Shown: positions 19,022 through 31,181 of the stretch, piece after piece
Numbering within the stretch: position 1 is the first letter of the stretch
How the letters are laid out: each line of letters opens with the position of its first letter
Source: Bacteroidota bacterium
GTDB taxonomy: Bacteria; Bacteroidota; Bacteroidia; Flavobacteriales; Flavobacteriaceae
NCBI GenBank assembly: GCA_027621175.1
Contig: JAQCCM010000004.1
Span: forward strand, 1-64,000
Reading direction: 5' to 3'
Length of the DNA: 64,000 bases
Translations under genes and position numbers: made by a program
The notes under the pieces: model-generated
Told to the model about the DNA's origin: nothing
Database searches by the model: none
What the model saw: the letters and a program-made list of their open reading frames with translations, nothing else

Positions 19022-21842
19022 CGTGAAACATATCTTACTACTACTTGGACTTTCGATTGCTACAGCACAACCCACCCCAACATCAGCTGATGAAATACGT
19101 GAGGCTACGGCTGAAATAGATTCATTAATTGCCAAATCGCTAGTGGCAAAATTGCCGCTTACGAATATGGGTCCTAGCGTGATGAGTGGTCGTGTTACCG
19201 ATTTGGCTGTAAACCCAAATGCTACTTATGAGTTTTATGTAGCCTATGCTTCTGGCGGATTGTGGTACACCAATAACAATGGCACGACATTTTCGCCTGT
19301 CATGGACAATAGCGCTACTCAAAATATCGGAGACATTGCGGTGCATTGGCCTACGCATACCATTTATGTGGGAACAGGGGAAAACAATGCCTCTCGATCA
19401 TCATATGCGGGAATTGGCATTTTAAAATCTACAGACCGAGGCGCAAGCTGGCAGTATTTAGGTCTGGAAGATGCACACCACATAGGAAAAATTGAAATCA
19501 ACCCTAACAATCCTGATGAAATCATTGTGGGGGTTACTGGACATTTATATTCAAAAAACCCGACACGTGGTATTTATAAATCTATTGATGGAGGGCAAAC
19601 ATGGCAGCAAACGTTAGCATTAAACAATACCACTGGAGTCATTGAAATTACAGTAGCTCCAGAAAATTTTAATATTCAATATGCAGCGGCGTGGGAAAAA
19701 GACCGCAAGGCGTGGCACTTTACCGGCAGCGGAAGTACTTCGGGAATTTATAAAAGTATTGATGGGGGAAATACATGGCAATGGATTACAACCCCAACCA
19801 GTGGCTTCCCACAGGGCAATGGCGTTGGACGTATAGGACTAGCCGCATTTGATGCGAATACCATTTACGCTATTGTTGACAATCAAGATAGACGACCTAG
19901 AAAAACCACCGCACAGAAGAAATTGACCAAAAAAGATTTTGAGGGTATTTCATTGGAGGCCTTTATGGCAATAGACTCCGAATTACTCGATAATTTTTTA
20001 AAAGACAATAGTTTTCCCAAAGAACATACCGCAAAAAGTATACGCAAGGCGGTCCGTAATGGTACGCTTAAACCTGCTGATCTTTCGCTATATCTAAGCG
20101 ATGCAAATGCGGATTTGTTTGATACGCCTGTTGTTGGCGCACAAGTGTTTAAAAGTGAGGACGGGGGACAATCTTGGGCCATAACACACGAAGGGTTTTT
20201 GGACGACGTGTATTATAGTTATGGCTATTATTTTGGTATGATTCACGTTACTCCTTCCAATAGCAATCGCATTTATATATACGGCGTACCTATGCTTACT
20301 TCAGCAGATGGGGGAAAAACATTTAGTACATTAGATGCGCCAAACGCGCATGTAGATCATCATGCACTTTGGATAAACCCCAACAATCCAAAACACCTTA
20401 TCAACGGAAACGATGGCGGTGTTAATATCAGCTATGATGGCGGTGCAAACTGGATAAAAGCAAATCAGCCATCTGTAGGGCAGTTTTATACGGTGTATGC
20501 CGATAGCCAAAAACCCTATCATGTATATGGTGGCTTGCAAGATAATGGTGTGTGGGAAGCACCTCACACTTCCAAAGAAAGTGTGGCGTGGCATCAAACC
20601 GGACACAACGCTTGGACGCGGATTATGGGCGGCGATGGCATGCAAATTCAAGTGGATAAGCGCAACGCGAATATTGTTTATACAGGGTATCAGTTTGGTA
20701 ATTATTTTCGAATAAACAGGGAAACAAATAAACGTACATACATTCAACCAAAGCATAAACTAGGCGAGGCACCACTGCGGTTTAATTGGCAAACCCCCAT
20801 TTTATTGTCGCCACATAATAATGACATACTGTATTTTGGAAGTAACAAGTTGCATCGTTCCATGAATAAAGGAGACGATTGGGCCGTAATTTCTGACGAT
20901 CTCACCAAAGACGGAAAAAAAGGGAACGTGCCATACGGTACGCTTACTGTCATTGACGAATCGATATTTAATTTTGGACATCTTGCGGTAGGTTCCGACG
21001 ATGGACGTATTCATCTTACTAAAGATAGCGGTGCCACTTGGGGATGCATCAGTAACGACTTGCCTCAAGACTTGTGGGTGAGCAGGCTACAATTTTCAAC
21101 ACACAACCCCTCAACCATTTACGCAACACTAAACGGGTATCGCTGGGATGACTTTACCCCTTATGTATATGTTTCAGACGATTATGGCACCACTTGGCGT
21201 AATATTTCTGCCAACTTACCTAACTCTCCTGTAAATGTTGTTCGTGAAGATCCTACTAACAAACAATTACTATATGTGGGAACAGATAATGGATTGTATG
21301 TTAGTGTAGATAGAGGCACAAGTTGGCATTTGTTTGATCAAGATATTCCACGGGTAGCGGTACATGATTTGTTTATTCAAAAAGAGGAAAATGATTTGCT
21401 TGTGGGTACGCACGGACGATCTATATATTTGTTGGAATTGGAAGCGGTACAACAATTACCAAAATTTGTTGAGCAACCTATTGTTATATTAAAGCCCGAG
21501 GCGATAAAGCACAGCAAAAGATGGGGGCAAAAAAGTAGGGTTTGGTATGATGCATATACACCGAAATTCAACTGGACTTTCTTTGCCGAAGCCCAAACGG
21601 ATGGTGTTTGGACATTAAATTCAGAAAAAGAGGTTGTGGTGTATGAGGAAGCAGTAGAACTTAGTAGAGGGCTTCAAAAAATTTCATATGCCTTGCGCAT
21701 ACAACCCGAAGCGGTCAAATCATATAATAGAAAACACAAAACGAATCTTACCCCAGCAGAGGACGGAAACGTTTATTTGCCTGAGGGCACTTATACCATT
21801 TCTTGGAATGATGAGCCTCAAGCTAGCTTAAAAATAGAGTGA
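19022..21842 (+). CDS. Secreted BNR / VPS10 (sortilin)-type beta-propeller protein
   Basis: Signal peptide; many S(T/I)DGGxTW Asp-box repeats (KSTDRGASWQ, KSIDGGQTWQ, KSEDGGQSWA, VSDDYGTTWR). GTG at 19022 is a likely start. Confidence 0.82.
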
Positions 21843-21982
21843 TTTTGTTTGATGTTTTTGAAACATATTTCTTTCTTTTTGAACAAAAAACGGAAAGCTT
21901 GTTAGAATTGTCCTAAATAAGCTAAATCCTTTGGCATTCAGGCGTTCAGCACCTAATTTTGTACCGAACAAAAACCAAAACT

Positions 21983-22642
21983 ATGGGAGTTATCTTATCA
22001 TCAACCATTCTTAGAAAAGTAGCCATGGCATTGTCGGGCATTTTCTTAATGGTTTTTTTGCTACAACACTTTGTCATTAATATCACTTCTGTTTTTAGTG
22101 CAACTATATTCAATCAATTTTCGCACTTTATGGGTACCAATCCTGTGGTGCAGTTTTTACTACAACCAGTTCTTATTTTTGGTGTCATATTCCATTTTGT
22201 GATGGGGTTTGTCCTCGATATTCAAAATAGACGTGCCCGAGGCACACGCTATGCCGTTTATAAAGGCAGCGCAAATGCAAGCTGGGCTTCTCGAAATATG
22301 ATTATTTCTGGCGCTACGGTATTGGCATTTTTAGCACTACACTTTTACGATTTTTGGGTTCCTGAGATAAATTATAAATACGTTGAAGTGTTGCCAGAAG
22401 ACCCGAACCGCTACTACGAAGAATTGGTACATAAGTTTGAAGACCTAACACGTGTGGTACTCTATGTGGTTTCTTTTTTCTTTCTAGCATTACACTTGTC
22501 GCACGGTTTTTCATCCGCATTTCAGTCTATGGGATTCAATAATAAATACACACCTGCAGTAAAATCTTTTGGAAAACTGTACGCCGTTGGAATTCCTTTA
22601 GGATTTGCATTCATCGCTATTTTTCACTTTTTAAATCACTAA
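21983..22642 (+). CDS. sdhC: Succinate dehydrogenase cytochrome b subunit
   Basis: Five-TM b558-type protein ([32 protein letters not shown]) directly upstream of sdhA. Confidence 0.87.
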   Translation: MGVILSSTILRKVAMALSGIFLMVFLLQHFVINITSVFSATIFNQFSHFMGTNPVVQFLLQPVLIFGVIFHFVMGFVLDIQNRRARGTRYAVYKGSANASWASRNMIISGATVLAFLALHFYDFWVPEINYKYVEVLPEDPNRYYEELVHKFEDLTRVVLYVVSFFFLALHLSHGFSSAFQSMGFNNKYTPAVKSFGKLYAVGIPLGFAFIAIFHFLNH

Positions 22643-22643
22643 T

Positions 22644-24647
22644 ATGGCAACATTAGACGCTAAAATTCCCAAAGGTCCTATTGCCGAAAAGTGGACCAAT
22701 CATAAAAATAACATCAATCTTGTAAGCCCAGCGAACAAGCGTCTCATTGACGTTATTGTAGTGGGCACCGGACTTGCCGGTGGCTCTGCTGCAGCTACAC
22801 TTGCTGAATTGGGCTACAACGTAAAAGCATTCTGCTTTCAAGACTCGCCAAGACGTGCGCATTCCATTGCAGCACAGGGAGGAATAAACGCAGCAAAAAA
22901 TTATCAAGGTGACGGAGATTCTGTTTACCGCTTGTTTTATGATACTGTAAAAGGAGGCGATTACCGTTCCCGCGAAGCCAATGTACACCGCTTGGCAGAG
23001 GTGTCTACCAATATTATCGATCAATGTGTGGCACAAGGAGTTCCTTTTGCTCGTGATTATGGCGGTTTGTTAGATAACCGTTCATTTGGTGGGGTGCTGG
23101 TTTCCAGAACATTTTATGCCAAAGGGCAAACCGGGCAGCAGTTGTTGTTGGGAGCATATTCAGCGATGAACCGCCAAATTGGACGCGGAAAAATTAAAAT
23201 GTATAGCCGTCACGAAATGCTAGACCTTGTAAAAGTGGATGGCAAAGCGAGAGGGATTATCACACGTAATTTGGTAACTGGTGAAATCGAACGACATGCT
23301 GCGCATGCGGTTGTTATTGCTTCGGGAGGATACGGCAACTTGTTTTATTTGTCCACCAATGCTATGGGAAGTAACGTAACGGCAGGATGGAAAATCCACA
23401 AACAGGGAGCTCATTTTGCGAATCCGTGTTTTACACAAATCCACCCAACATGTATTCCCGTTTCTGGAGATCATCAATCTAAATTAACATTGATGTCTGA
23501 ATCGTTGCGTAATGATGGGCGTATTTGGGTGCCCAAAAAGAAAGAGGATGCAGCGGCTATTCGCGAAGGACGACTAAAACCCACCGATTTGGCAGAGGAA
23601 GACCGCGACTATTATTTGGAGCGTCGTTATCCTGCTTTTGGAAACTTAGTACCTCGTGATGTAGCATCTCGTGCAGCAAAAGAACGCTGTGATGAAGGCT
23701 ATGGCGTAAACAAAACAGGGGAAGCTGTTTTCCTTGACTTTGCAGATGCTATTGTGCGTTACGGAAAAGAAAAAGCTCATGTAAAAGGCTTGGACGAAAA
23801 CGACACGGCACTTGTACAAAAACTAGGAAAAGAAGTCGTTAAGGCAAAATATGGAAACTTATTCCAGATGTACGAGAAAATCGTAGATCAAAATCCTTAT
23901 GAAACGCCTATGATGATTTATCCAGCCGTACACTATACCATGGGCGGCGTATGGGTAGATTATAACTTGATGACTACTATTCCAGGTTGTTTTGCCATTG
24001 GCGAAGCCAACTTCTCCGATCACGGGGCAAACCGCTTAGGCGCATCGGCTTTGATGCAAGGATTGGCAGACGGTTATTTTGTATTGCCTTATACTATTGG
24101 TGATTATTTGGCAGACGATATTCGCACCGGACCAATTTCTACTGCTTCGCCAGAATTTGAAGAAGCAGAACAACGGGTAAAAGCTCAAATAGATGCGTTT
24201 ATCAACAATAAAGGCACCAAAACAGTGGATTATTTTCACCGTAAATTGGGTAAAATCATTTGGAACAAATGTGGAATGTCACGTAACGAGAAAGGGCTTA
24301 AAGAAGCCATGGCTGAAGTAAAAGCGCTCCGTGAGGAGTTTTATAAAGACGTATTTGTTCCTGGAACAGCAGATTCATTTAACGAGCCATTAGCGAAAGC
24401 ACTCCGTGTTGCGGACTTCTTAGAATTGGGCGAATTGTTTGCCAAAGATGCTTTAGTGCGTACGGAATCTTGTGGAGGTCACTTTAGAGAAGAATCCCAA
24501 ACACCTGAAGGAGAAGCACTTCGCGATGATGAGAATTTTACTTTTGTCTCTGCTTGGGAATACAAAGGAGAACCTAGTGATGCTGAACTTCATAAAGAAG
24601 CATTGAACTACGAAAATATTGAACTGAAAACAAGATCGTATAAATAG
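22644..24647 (+). CDS. sdhA: Succinate dehydrogenase / fumarate reductase flavoprotein subunit
   Basis: [70 protein letters not shown]. The TAG stop (24645-24647) lies within a GGCAATAG repeat. Confidence 0.95.
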   Translation: MATLDAKIPKGPIAEKWTNHKNNINLVSPANKRLIDVIVVGTGLAGGSAAATLAELGYNVKAFCFQDSPRRAHSIAAQGGINAAKNYQGDGDSVYRLFYDTVKGGDYRSREANVHRLAEVSTNIIDQCVAQGVPFARDYGGLLDNRSFGGVLVSRTFYAKGQTGQQLLLGAYSAMNRQIGRGKIKMYSRHEMLDLVKVDGKARGIITRNLVTGEIERHAAHAVVIASGGYGNLFYLSTNAMGSNVTAGWKIHKQGAHFANPCFTQIHPTCIPVSGDHQSKLTLMSESLRNDGRIWVPKKKEDAAAIREGRLKPTDLAEEDRDYYLERRYPAFGNLVPRDVASRAAKERCDEGYGVNKTGEAVFLDFADAIVRYGKEKAHVKGLDENDTALVQKLGKEVVKAKYGNLFQMYEKIVDQNPYETPMMIYPAVHYTMGGVWVDYNLMTTIPGCFAIGEANFSDHGANRLGASALMQGLADGYFVLPYTIGDYLADDIRTGPISTASPEFEEAEQRVKAQIDAFINNKGTKTVDYFHRKLGKIIWNKCGMSRNEKGLKEAMAEVKALREEFYKDVFVPGTADSFNEPLAKALRVADFLELGELFAKDALVRTESCGGHFREESQTPEGEALRDDENFTFVSAWEYKGEPSDAELHKEALNYENIELKTRSYK

Positions 24648-24668
24648 GCAATAGTGAATAGGCAATAG
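24643..24668 (+). repeat. Left flanking repeat of the S23 ORF: AATAGGCAATAG-tg-AATAGGCAATAG
   Basis: Two direct copies 14 bp apart. Inverted relative to ATTGCCTATTGCC at 25047-25059. Confidence 0.8.
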
Positions 24669-24675
24669 TTAAAAA

Positions 24676-25044
24676 ATGACACACATTCAATCATATAAAG
24701 ATTTATTGATTTGGAAAAAAGGGATGGCTTTGGTCAAATCAGTTTACCTGTTGTGTGAGCAATTACCTAAAGAAGAAGTTTTCGGTTTGCAAAGCCAGAT
24801 GAAACGTGCCGCTATTTCTATCCCATCTAATATTGCGGAAGGCTATGGTCGAAATTATACGCAAAATTATGTTCAATTTTTACGAATTACACGTGGCTCA
24901 TTACTTGAATTGGAAACCCAACTCATTATTTCTAAAGAGCTAAAATTAGTTGGAAACAAATTGTGCCAAAAAGTACAAGGGTTAATTACAGAAGAAAATA
25001 AAATGTTAAATGCCTTTATAAAGTCAATAAGCAAGGAAAGATAA
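24676..25044 (+). CDS. Four-helix-bundle protein of the S23 / 23S-rRNA intervening-sequence (IVP) family
   Basis: YKDLLIWKKGMALVKSVYLL…QLPKEEVFGLQSQMKRAAISIPSNIAEGYGR…FLRITRGSLLELETQLIIS is the typical S23 signature. Confidence 0.92.
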   Translation: MTHIQSYKDLLIWKKGMALVKSVYLLCEQLPKEEVFGLQSQMKRAAISIPSNIAEGYGRNYTQNYVQFLRITRGSLLELETQLIISKELKLVGNKLCQKVQGLITEENKMLNAFIKSISKER

Positions 25045-25046
25045 TT

Positions 25047-25059
25047 ATTGCCTATTGCC
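25047..25059 (-). repeat. Right flanking repeat of the S23 ORF: ATTGCCTATTGCC (reverse complement GGCAATAGGCAAT)
   Basis: Inverted GGCAATAG-type motif 2 bp after the S23 stop codon. Confidence 0.8.
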
Positions 25060-25080
25060 TTTTGGCTATAAAACTAAAGT

Positions 25081-25827
25081 ATGAAACTGACATTAAAAAT
25101 TTGGCGTCAAGAAAACGCTACCGCAAAAGGAAGTATGCAAACCTATTCGTTGGACGGAGTTTCTCCAGACATGTCGTTTTTGGAGATGATGGATGTGCTT
25201 AACGAACAGCTGATGGAACAAGGTATAGATCCTGTTGCATTTGATCACGATTGTCGCGAAGGCATTTGTGGGTCTTGCTCTATGTTTATTAACGGTGAAG
25301 CTCACGGTCCCGATAGACTCGTTACCACATGCCAACTGCACATGCGCAAATTCAAGGACGGCGATACCATTCATATTGAGCCTTTCCGAGCGCAACCGTT
25401 TCCTGTTATTAAGGACTTGGTAGTTGATCGTTCCGCTTTTGATCGTATTCAGCACGCAGGAGGTTTTGTTTCGGTTAACACTTCGGGAAACACCCAGGAC
25501 GCAAACGCCATTCCTATAGAAAAAGCAGACGCCGATAAAGCCTTTGATGCCGCTGCATGTATTGGCTGTGGCGCATGTGTTGCAACATGTAAAAACGCTT
25601 CTGCAATGCTATTTGTTTCGGCAAAAGTTTCGCAGTATGCACTATTGCCACAAGGTCAAGTGGAAGCTACGGATCGTGTTCTCAATATGGTCAAGCAAAT
25701 GGACGATGAAGGCTTTGGAAATTGTACCAATACAGGTGCGTGCGAAGTAGAATGTCCAAAAGGAATTTCGTTAGAAAACATCGCCCGCATGAACCGTGAG
25801 TATCTCTCGGCGAACGTAAAGGGGTAA
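25081..25827 (+). CDS. sdhB: Succinate dehydrogenase / fumarate reductase iron-sulfur subunit
   Basis: [21 protein letters not shown] [2Fe-2S], [28 protein letters not shown]. Confidence 0.95.
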   Translation: MKLTLKIWRQENATAKGSMQTYSLDGVSPDMSFLEMMDVLNEQLMEQGIDPVAFDHDCREGICGSCSMFINGEAHGPDRLVTTCQLHMRKFKDGDTIHIEPFRAQPFPVIKDLVVDRSAFDRIQHAGGFVSVNTSGNTQDANAIPIEKADADKAFDAAACIGCGACVATCKNASAMLFVSAKVSQYALLPQGQVEATDRVLNMVKQMDDEGFGNCTNTGACEVECPKGISLENIARMNREYLSANVKG

Positions 25828-25879
25828 AGCATTCAAAAGATAAACTACATTTCTCTACATAAATCAGTAGTTTTATCTG

Positions 25880-26653
25880 ATGGAAACCCTTCACACCGCC
25901 TTACTTCAAAACGATTTGCATTGGCACAACCCTGCTGAAAATCAATTTGCATTTGAGCAGCTTATGCAAAAATTACCTAAAGCTGTAAACCTTATTGTAC
26001 TGCCAGAAATGTGGGCTACGGGTTTTACCATGACACCTAATGAAGTGGCTGAATCCATGCGGGGAACCTCGGTAGCGTGGATGCAACACATGGCAAAACA
26101 GCACAATGCAGCCGTTTGTGGCAGTCTTGCCATTAAAGAAAAAGATGCGTTTTACAACCGATTTATTTTTGCGCATCCAAACGGTCAAATTGACACCTAT
26201 GATAAAGCACATCCCTATACGCCGTCTGGTGAAGCGCGGGTGTACAACGCTGGGAAAGGAAGTGTACTGATTGAATATGCCGGTTTTCGTATTCGTCCGT
26301 TGGTGTGCTACGATTTACGTTTTCCCGTATTTGCGCGTAACACAGACCAATACGATTTGCTTCTTTGTGTAGCCAATTGGCCTGTAGCACGTATTCAAGC
26401 ATGGAACACGCTGCTTTGTGCACGCGCGATCGAAAACATGGCTTTTTCAGTGGGTGTAAATCGAACGGGGAAAGACGCTTACCGACTGCAATATCCTGGT
26501 GCTTCTGCGGCATATAACGCCCTTGGCGATACGCTGGCTTTTGCCGATACGTCAGCATCTATTGCTACAGCTGAATTTGATAAAAAGGAACTCTACAAAC
26601 TGCGTGAAAAACTACCGTTTTTGAAGGACCGGGATGCGTTTACTCTAAAATAA
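25880..26653 (+). CDS. Nitrilase-superfamily amidohydrolase (omega-amidase-like)
   Basis: VLPEMWATGF (E), YDKAHPYTPSGEARVY (K), PLVCYDLRFPVFAR (C). Confidence 0.85.
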   Translation: METLHTALLQNDLHWHNPAENQFAFEQLMQKLPKAVNLIVLPEMWATGFTMTPNEVAESMRGTSVAWMQHMAKQHNAAVCGSLAIKEKDAFYNRFIFAHPNGQIDTYDKAHPYTPSGEARVYNAGKGSVLIEYAGFRIRPLVCYDLRFPVFARNTDQYDLLLCVANWPVARIQAWNTLLCARAIENMAFSVGVNRTGKDAYRLQYPGASAAYNALGDTLAFADTSASIATAEFDKKELYKLREKLPFLKDRDAFTLK

Positions 26654-28235
26654 ATTGCTCTTGTAATTCCCAGTTGGCGCGTACGTCTAAAAGTGGCGGA
26701 AAGTGATATACCGCTTCGGGCTTTTTACCTTCCAAATAATTTCCAGTATCCCACTTGCCATTTGCGTTTTCGTCTATTCGAACGCGTACGTAGTATTTGT
26801 TTGGTAATAGGTAAGCAAACCGATATAAACCACGCTCTTCTTTAACATATACGCTGCGAATAATTTCCTCTTTTTCATTTGTTAAGTCAATAAAAATGGG
26901 ATATGATGGCACATTGGCTAAGCGCAATGAGAGGTTACCGTAATCCACCCTACTTTTGGTACTCATTGAAGTTGAAAGACTATCATTTTGGACATCAAAA
27001 AAATCTGTTACAGCACCAGGTAAAAGGTCGAATTGGTATTTTTCGTTTGGAAAAACATCAAACAAGACCTGTAGCTCATGCATGCCTTTTTGGGCAAGCG
27101 TAAAAGGTACTAAAGTAGAATCTTTGGCACGCAACTGCATGGAATCTTGTATAAATTGTTTTATAGGAGTATTGGCGATTAGCTTCAAGGTGTCGGTTAG
27201 GTGTAATGCTCCTTTTGGCTCAAAGGAAAGTTGTAATGAATCCGGTTCCGCTTTTCGAACACGATAGGTAAATTCTTTTGATAAGGTGTCGTGGCGTAAC
27301 GTAAAGCGGAGAGAATCGGTATCAATCCCTTTGAACCAATAGTAAAGGGTGTCTGTTTTGCGGTCGCGCGACACTACCGAAGCAAAGCTATCACCAACCA
27401 CTTCATTTAGTTCAATGGTAATGACATCACTACCCTTAAATCCAAATCCTATACGCTGCTTTCCCGCTTGGTAGGCTTTTCCAAAATCAAAAGCGATATC
27501 TTCTTTAAAAAGCGATAGCTGAAAAAGACTATCGTTTGGTAATGTAATGACGTGTTGTACAGCATCTATTTTATCCACCGAAGGATCAAACACATAATTT
27601 TTTGACACATCTTTAACCGCAGTCAAAAGATAATCTCCTGCTTTTAGATTGGGCATTGTAAATTCGGTTAGACTGTCGAGTGTGTTGGTGTAATAAAGCG
27701 GTTTGTTTTTGAAAACAACAGAGTCATTGTATGTGCTATCGATGGGATAAAGCATAACCGAAACAAAGGATTCGGGTTTGCGCGCAAAGGCATCTGAAAT
27801 ACTACCTCGAAGTGTAAGGGAATCAATGGTAGCACCTGTAGAAAACACATAAGAGAAATACGAAAACGGATTACCTTCATTATTGTCCACCACACTTTCG
27901 CCAAAATTGAACGTATAGGTAGTATTTGGTGCGAGTGAATCCAAAAATTCAACTTCAATATATTTTGCCGCTAGGCTTTGTGGTGAAATTATGTATGTGG
28001 TTTGCTCTAGTGGAGGCGAAACCACCAATTGATCATTTAATTTATTCAGTTTGATGTACTCATCAAAATAAATACGAATGCGATCTTTACTGAAATTCAC
28101 GGTTTTTTGTGGCGGGTCTGCGCGTAAGACTACCGGAGGAATTTCATCTTTTGGTCCACCCGTTGGTGCACCACGCCGGGCACATTGCACAAATATGGAG
28201 CAAATCAGAAACGCAATAAATAGCCGTTTAATCAT
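26640..28235 (-). CDS. Ig-like (SbsA-type) domain lipoprotein
   Basis: Lipobox FVQCARRGAPTGGPKDEIPPVVLRADPPQKTVNFSKDRIRIYFDEYI; conserved Bacteroidota lipoprotein architecture. Confidence 0.75.
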   Translation of the reverse strand: MIKRLFIAFLICSIFVQCARRGAPTGGPKDEIPPVVLRADPPQKTVNFSKDRIRIYFDEYIKLNKLNDQLVVSPPLEQTTYIISPQSLAAKYIEVEFLDSLAPNTTYTFNFGESVVDNNEGNPFSYFSYVFSTGATIDSLTLRGSISDAFARKPESFVSVMLYPIDSTYNDSVVFKNKPLYYTNTLDSLTEFTMPNLKAGDYLLTAVKDVSKNYVFDPSVDKIDAVQHVITLPNDSLFQLSLFKEDIAFDFGKAYQAGKQRIGFGFKGSDVITIELNEVVGDSFASVVSRDRKTDTLYYWFKGIDTDSLRFTLRHDTLSKEFTYRVRKAEPDSLQLSFEPKGALHLTDTLKLIANTPIKQFIQDSMQLRAKDSTLVPFTLAQKGMHELQVLFDVFPNEKYQFDLLPGAVTDFFDVQNDSLSTSMSTKSRVDYGNLSLRLANVPSYPIFIDLTNEKEEIIRSVYVKEERGLYRFAYLLPNKYYVRVRIDENANGKWDTGNYLEGKKPEAVYHFPPLLDVRANWELQEQFILE

Positions 28236-28262
28236 AGCGCAAAATAACGACTATTTTCTTGC

Positions 28263-28949
28263 TTACGGAAGAATGTTTTGCGCATACGCCATTCCCATGA
28301 CAGATATTTTATTACATGCGCCGTTCAATAAGGCATTCCCACAAGCAGTTAATGTGTCACCCGTGGTAATCACATCATCAACCAACAATAAGTGCTTGTA
28401 CTCCTTTTGTGGTTGAACTAAAAAGGCATTTTTCACTTCTTCCCAGCGTGCTTCACGAGACATACGCACCAATGTTTTGGTTTGGTTTTTTCGCAACAAC
28501 AGCTTGTCTAAATACGGCACATCTAAAACATTTGCCCAATATTGTCCAAAACCAGTTACTTGATTGTAGCCTCGTTTTCGTAGCCTCGAAGGATGTAGCG
28601 GTACAGGAACAATACCATCGCATTGCAACACAGGATGTTCTTTTGGAATGTGTTGGGCACTTTGTTGTGCAATCCAATGGGATACGTGCTTTTTCCCTTG
28701 ATATTTTAATGCATGAATAAGTTTCTGAATGGGTGAATGCTGTATAAAATAAAATGGGGCATAAGCGCCTTCCAAAGGGAGGTATTGTTTTAACATTGTT
28801 TTTATGGCGTTGTTTTCGTCCTGTTCAAAATAGGTTTTTGGAAGCTTAGATGCGCATCTCACACATAGCCATTTTTGTTCTTTAGCGAGCGGTTGTATGC
28901 AGTTCCAACAGCACTGCGGAAACCAAACGGAAAGCAAATCATTCAACAT
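28263..28949 (-). CDS. comF: ComF-family phosphoribosyltransferase-like protein
   Basis: FPQCCWNCIQPL…CVRCA zinc ribbon; LLVDDVITTGDTLTACGNAL PRPP motif. Confidence 0.87.
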   Translation of the reverse strand: MLNDLLSVWFPQCCWNCIQPLAKEQKWLCVRCASKLPKTYFEQDENNAIKTMLKQYLPLEGAYAPFYFIQHSPIQKLIHALKYQGKKHVSHWIAQQSAQHIPKEHPVLQCDGIVPVPLHPSRLRKRGYNQVTGFGQYWANVLDVPYLDKLLLRKNQTKTLVRMSREARWEEVKNAFLVQPQKEYKHLLLVDDVITTGDTLTACGNALLNGACNKISVMGMAYAQNILP

Positions 28950-29008
28950 AGGTTAAGGTTCTTATTGTGGCACGATGTAAATTAGTAAACTTATCCTATT
29001 TTTGCGCC

Positions 29009-30547
29009 ATGGCAGACCAAGATTTGTTTAAAAAGGTATTGTCCCATGCCAAGGAGTATGGGTTTGTGTTTCCTTCTAGTGAAATTTACGATGGGCTTAG
29101 TGCCGTATACGATTACGGTCAGCAAGGTGTTGCCCTGAAAAAAAACTTACGCGAGTATTGGTGGAAAGCTATGGTGCAACTCAATGAAAATATTGTAGGC
29201 TTAGACGCAGCAATATTGATGCACCCCACTACGTGGAAGGCTTCAGGTCACGTGGATGCATTTAACGATCCACTTATTGATAATAAGGATTCTAAAAAAC
29301 GCTACCGTGCTGATGTATTGGTGGAAGATTATGTAGCTAAGCTGGATACAAAAATTGAGAAAGAGGTAAAAAAAGCGGCCAATCGTTTTGGTGATGCATT
29401 CGACAAAGCACAATTTTTAAGCACCAATCCTAGAGTAGTTGGCTACAAAGAGAAAGGAGATGCCATTTTAAAACGCTTGGGAAAATCGTTAGAAAACGAA
29501 GATTTGGCAGACGTAAAGGCACTTATTGAAGAATTAGAGATTGTGTGTCCTTTGTCAGGTTCTAAAAACTGGACGGAAGTCAAGCAATTTAACCTGATGT
29601 TTGGCACTAAATTAGGCGCATCTGCCGAAACTGCTACCGAATTGTATTTACGTCCCGAAACTGCACAAGGGATTTTTGTGAATTTTCTGAATGTGCAAAA
29701 AACAGGGCGGATGAAATTGCCGTTTGGTATTGCCCAAACAGGAAAAGCATTCCGTAACGAAATTGTTGCACGCCAGTTTATTTTCCGTATGCGTGAATTT
29801 GAACAAATGGAAATGCAGTTTTTTATTCCTCCTGGAACACAAAAAGAGTGGTATGCGTATTGGAAAGAAACACGTCTAAAATGGCACCATTCATTGGGGT
29901 TAGGAGCGGAGAATTATCGTTTTCACGACCACGAAAAATTGGCACATTACGCCGATGCCGCTTGTGATATCGAGTTCCGTTTTCCATTCGGGTTTAAAGA
30001 ATTGGAGGGAATTCACTCCCGTACAGACTTTGACTTGAGTAGTCACGAAGAATATTCAGGCAAAAAATTACAGTATTTTGATCCAGAGCGACAAGAAAAC
30101 TATGTGCCTTATGTGTTGGAAACTTCGATTGGTTTAGACCGTTTATTCTTGGCAGTATTTTCAAATGCTTTGCAAGAAGAAACACTCGAGGACGGTTCTA
30201 GCAGAACAGTTTTACGCTTACCCGCTGTGGTTGCGCCAACCAAAGCAGCTGTATTGCCCTTGGTGAAAAAAGATGGCTTACCCGCTATCGCAAAAGATGT
30301 GGTAAATGACTTAAAGTGGGACATGGCAGTTACCTATGACGAAAAAGATGCTGTAGGTCGTCGTTATCGCCGACAAGATGCCTTGGGAACGCCTTTTTGT
30401 ATTACTGTAGATCATCAAACCTTGGAAGACCAAACGGTAACCCTTCGTCACCGTGATACCATGGCGCAAGAACGCATGAGCATAGCCGAAGCAAAAGCAA
30501 AAATCAGCGAAGCGACTGCTTTTCAAACATGGTTGGCAAACGGCTAA
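29009..30547 (+). CDS. glyS: Glycine--tRNA ligase
   Basis: Class II motifs; LFKKVLSHAKEYGFVFPSSEIYDGLSAVYDYGQQGVALK, YLRPETAQGIFVNF, EFEQMEMQFF. Internal ATG 29009 preferred. Confidence 0.93.
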   Translation: MADQDLFKKVLSHAKEYGFVFPSSEIYDGLSAVYDYGQQGVALKKNLREYWWKAMVQLNENIVGLDAAILMHPTTWKASGHVDAFNDPLIDNKDSKKRYRADVLVEDYVAKLDTKIEKEVKKAANRFGDAFDKAQFLSTNPRVVGYKEKGDAILKRLGKSLENEDLADVKALIEELEIVCPLSGSKNWTEVKQFNLMFGTKLGASAETATELYLRPETAQGIFVNFLNVQKTGRMKLPFGIAQTGKAFRNEIVARQFIFRMREFEQMEMQFFIPPGTQKEWYAYWKETRLKWHHSLGLGAENYRFHDHEKLAHYADAACDIEFRFPFGFKELEGIHSRTDFDLSSHEEYSGKKLQYFDPERQENYVPYVLETSIGLDRLFLAVFSNALQEETLEDGSSRTVLRLPAVVAPTKAAVLPLVKKDGLPAIAKDVVNDLKWDMAVTYDEKDAVGRRYRRQDALGTPFCITVDHQTLEDQTVTLRHRDTMAQERMSIAEAKAKISEATAFQTWLANG

Positions 30548-31116
30548 AACCTTTTCCCTATAGATATTCCAAAACGACCATGGGCTTCTGGCTGGGAAGG
30601 ATTAATTTTGCTATCCGTAAAGTAACGTCCTACACCAGCGAATATTTCAAAAGTAAAACCGTTTCGATTCACCCATTTTTTCCCCAACGCTACCCCCATA
30701 GAAAACTGGAATTCATTAGATTCCTTGTCTTTGTTTTCATCAAAATCGACAGATGAAAAAGAGCTAAACGCCTCAACAAAAAGTCCACTAGCACCAAAAT
30801 CTTTTCTATTTAAAAAATAGAACCGGTAATAGGGCGTAAGGGAAAAGTTTTGATAGCTTGTGTTGTTGTCTCCGATATTTGCAAATAGTGAAATTCCATA
30901 ACCGTTAGACTCATTAACAAGCCTTTCGTAGCTTATACTTAAGGCAGGATGCAGAATTAAATCAAATGCGTTTAGCCGAATTTCATTTTTTTCCAAAACC
31001 TTAACTCCTTCGTATTGATTTAGGATTTCGACTCGGGTAATATCTTCATTTTTTTCTTGTGCAGACACACCGAACACACCAAGCACAACAAAAGAAGTTA
31101 AAAGTATCTTATACAT
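30544..31116 (-). CDS. Predicted outer-membrane beta-barrel protein (DUF3575-like)
   Basis: Signal peptide; alternating amphipathic strands ending in FGISIGKRF. Confidence 0.55.
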   Translation of the reverse strand: MYKILLTSFVVLGVFGVSAQEKNEDITRVEILNQYEGVKVLEKNEIRLNAFDLILHPALSISYERLVNESNGYGISLFANIGDNNTSYQNFSLTPYYRFYFLNRKDFGASGLFVEAFSSFSSVDFDENKDKESNEFQFSMGVALGKKWVNRNGFTFEIFAGVGRYFTDSKINPSQPEAHGRFGISIGKRF

Positions 31117-31181
31117 GACAATAGGATTTAGTTATATCAAATATACACAAATTTCACTCCTTAGTTTGTATTTTAGCACTC

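Noticed and set aside
24676-25044. 'S23 ribosomal protein' as a ribosome component
   Set aside because: The S23 name is historical for IVS-encoded four-helix-bundle proteins; nothing here links it to the ribosome.
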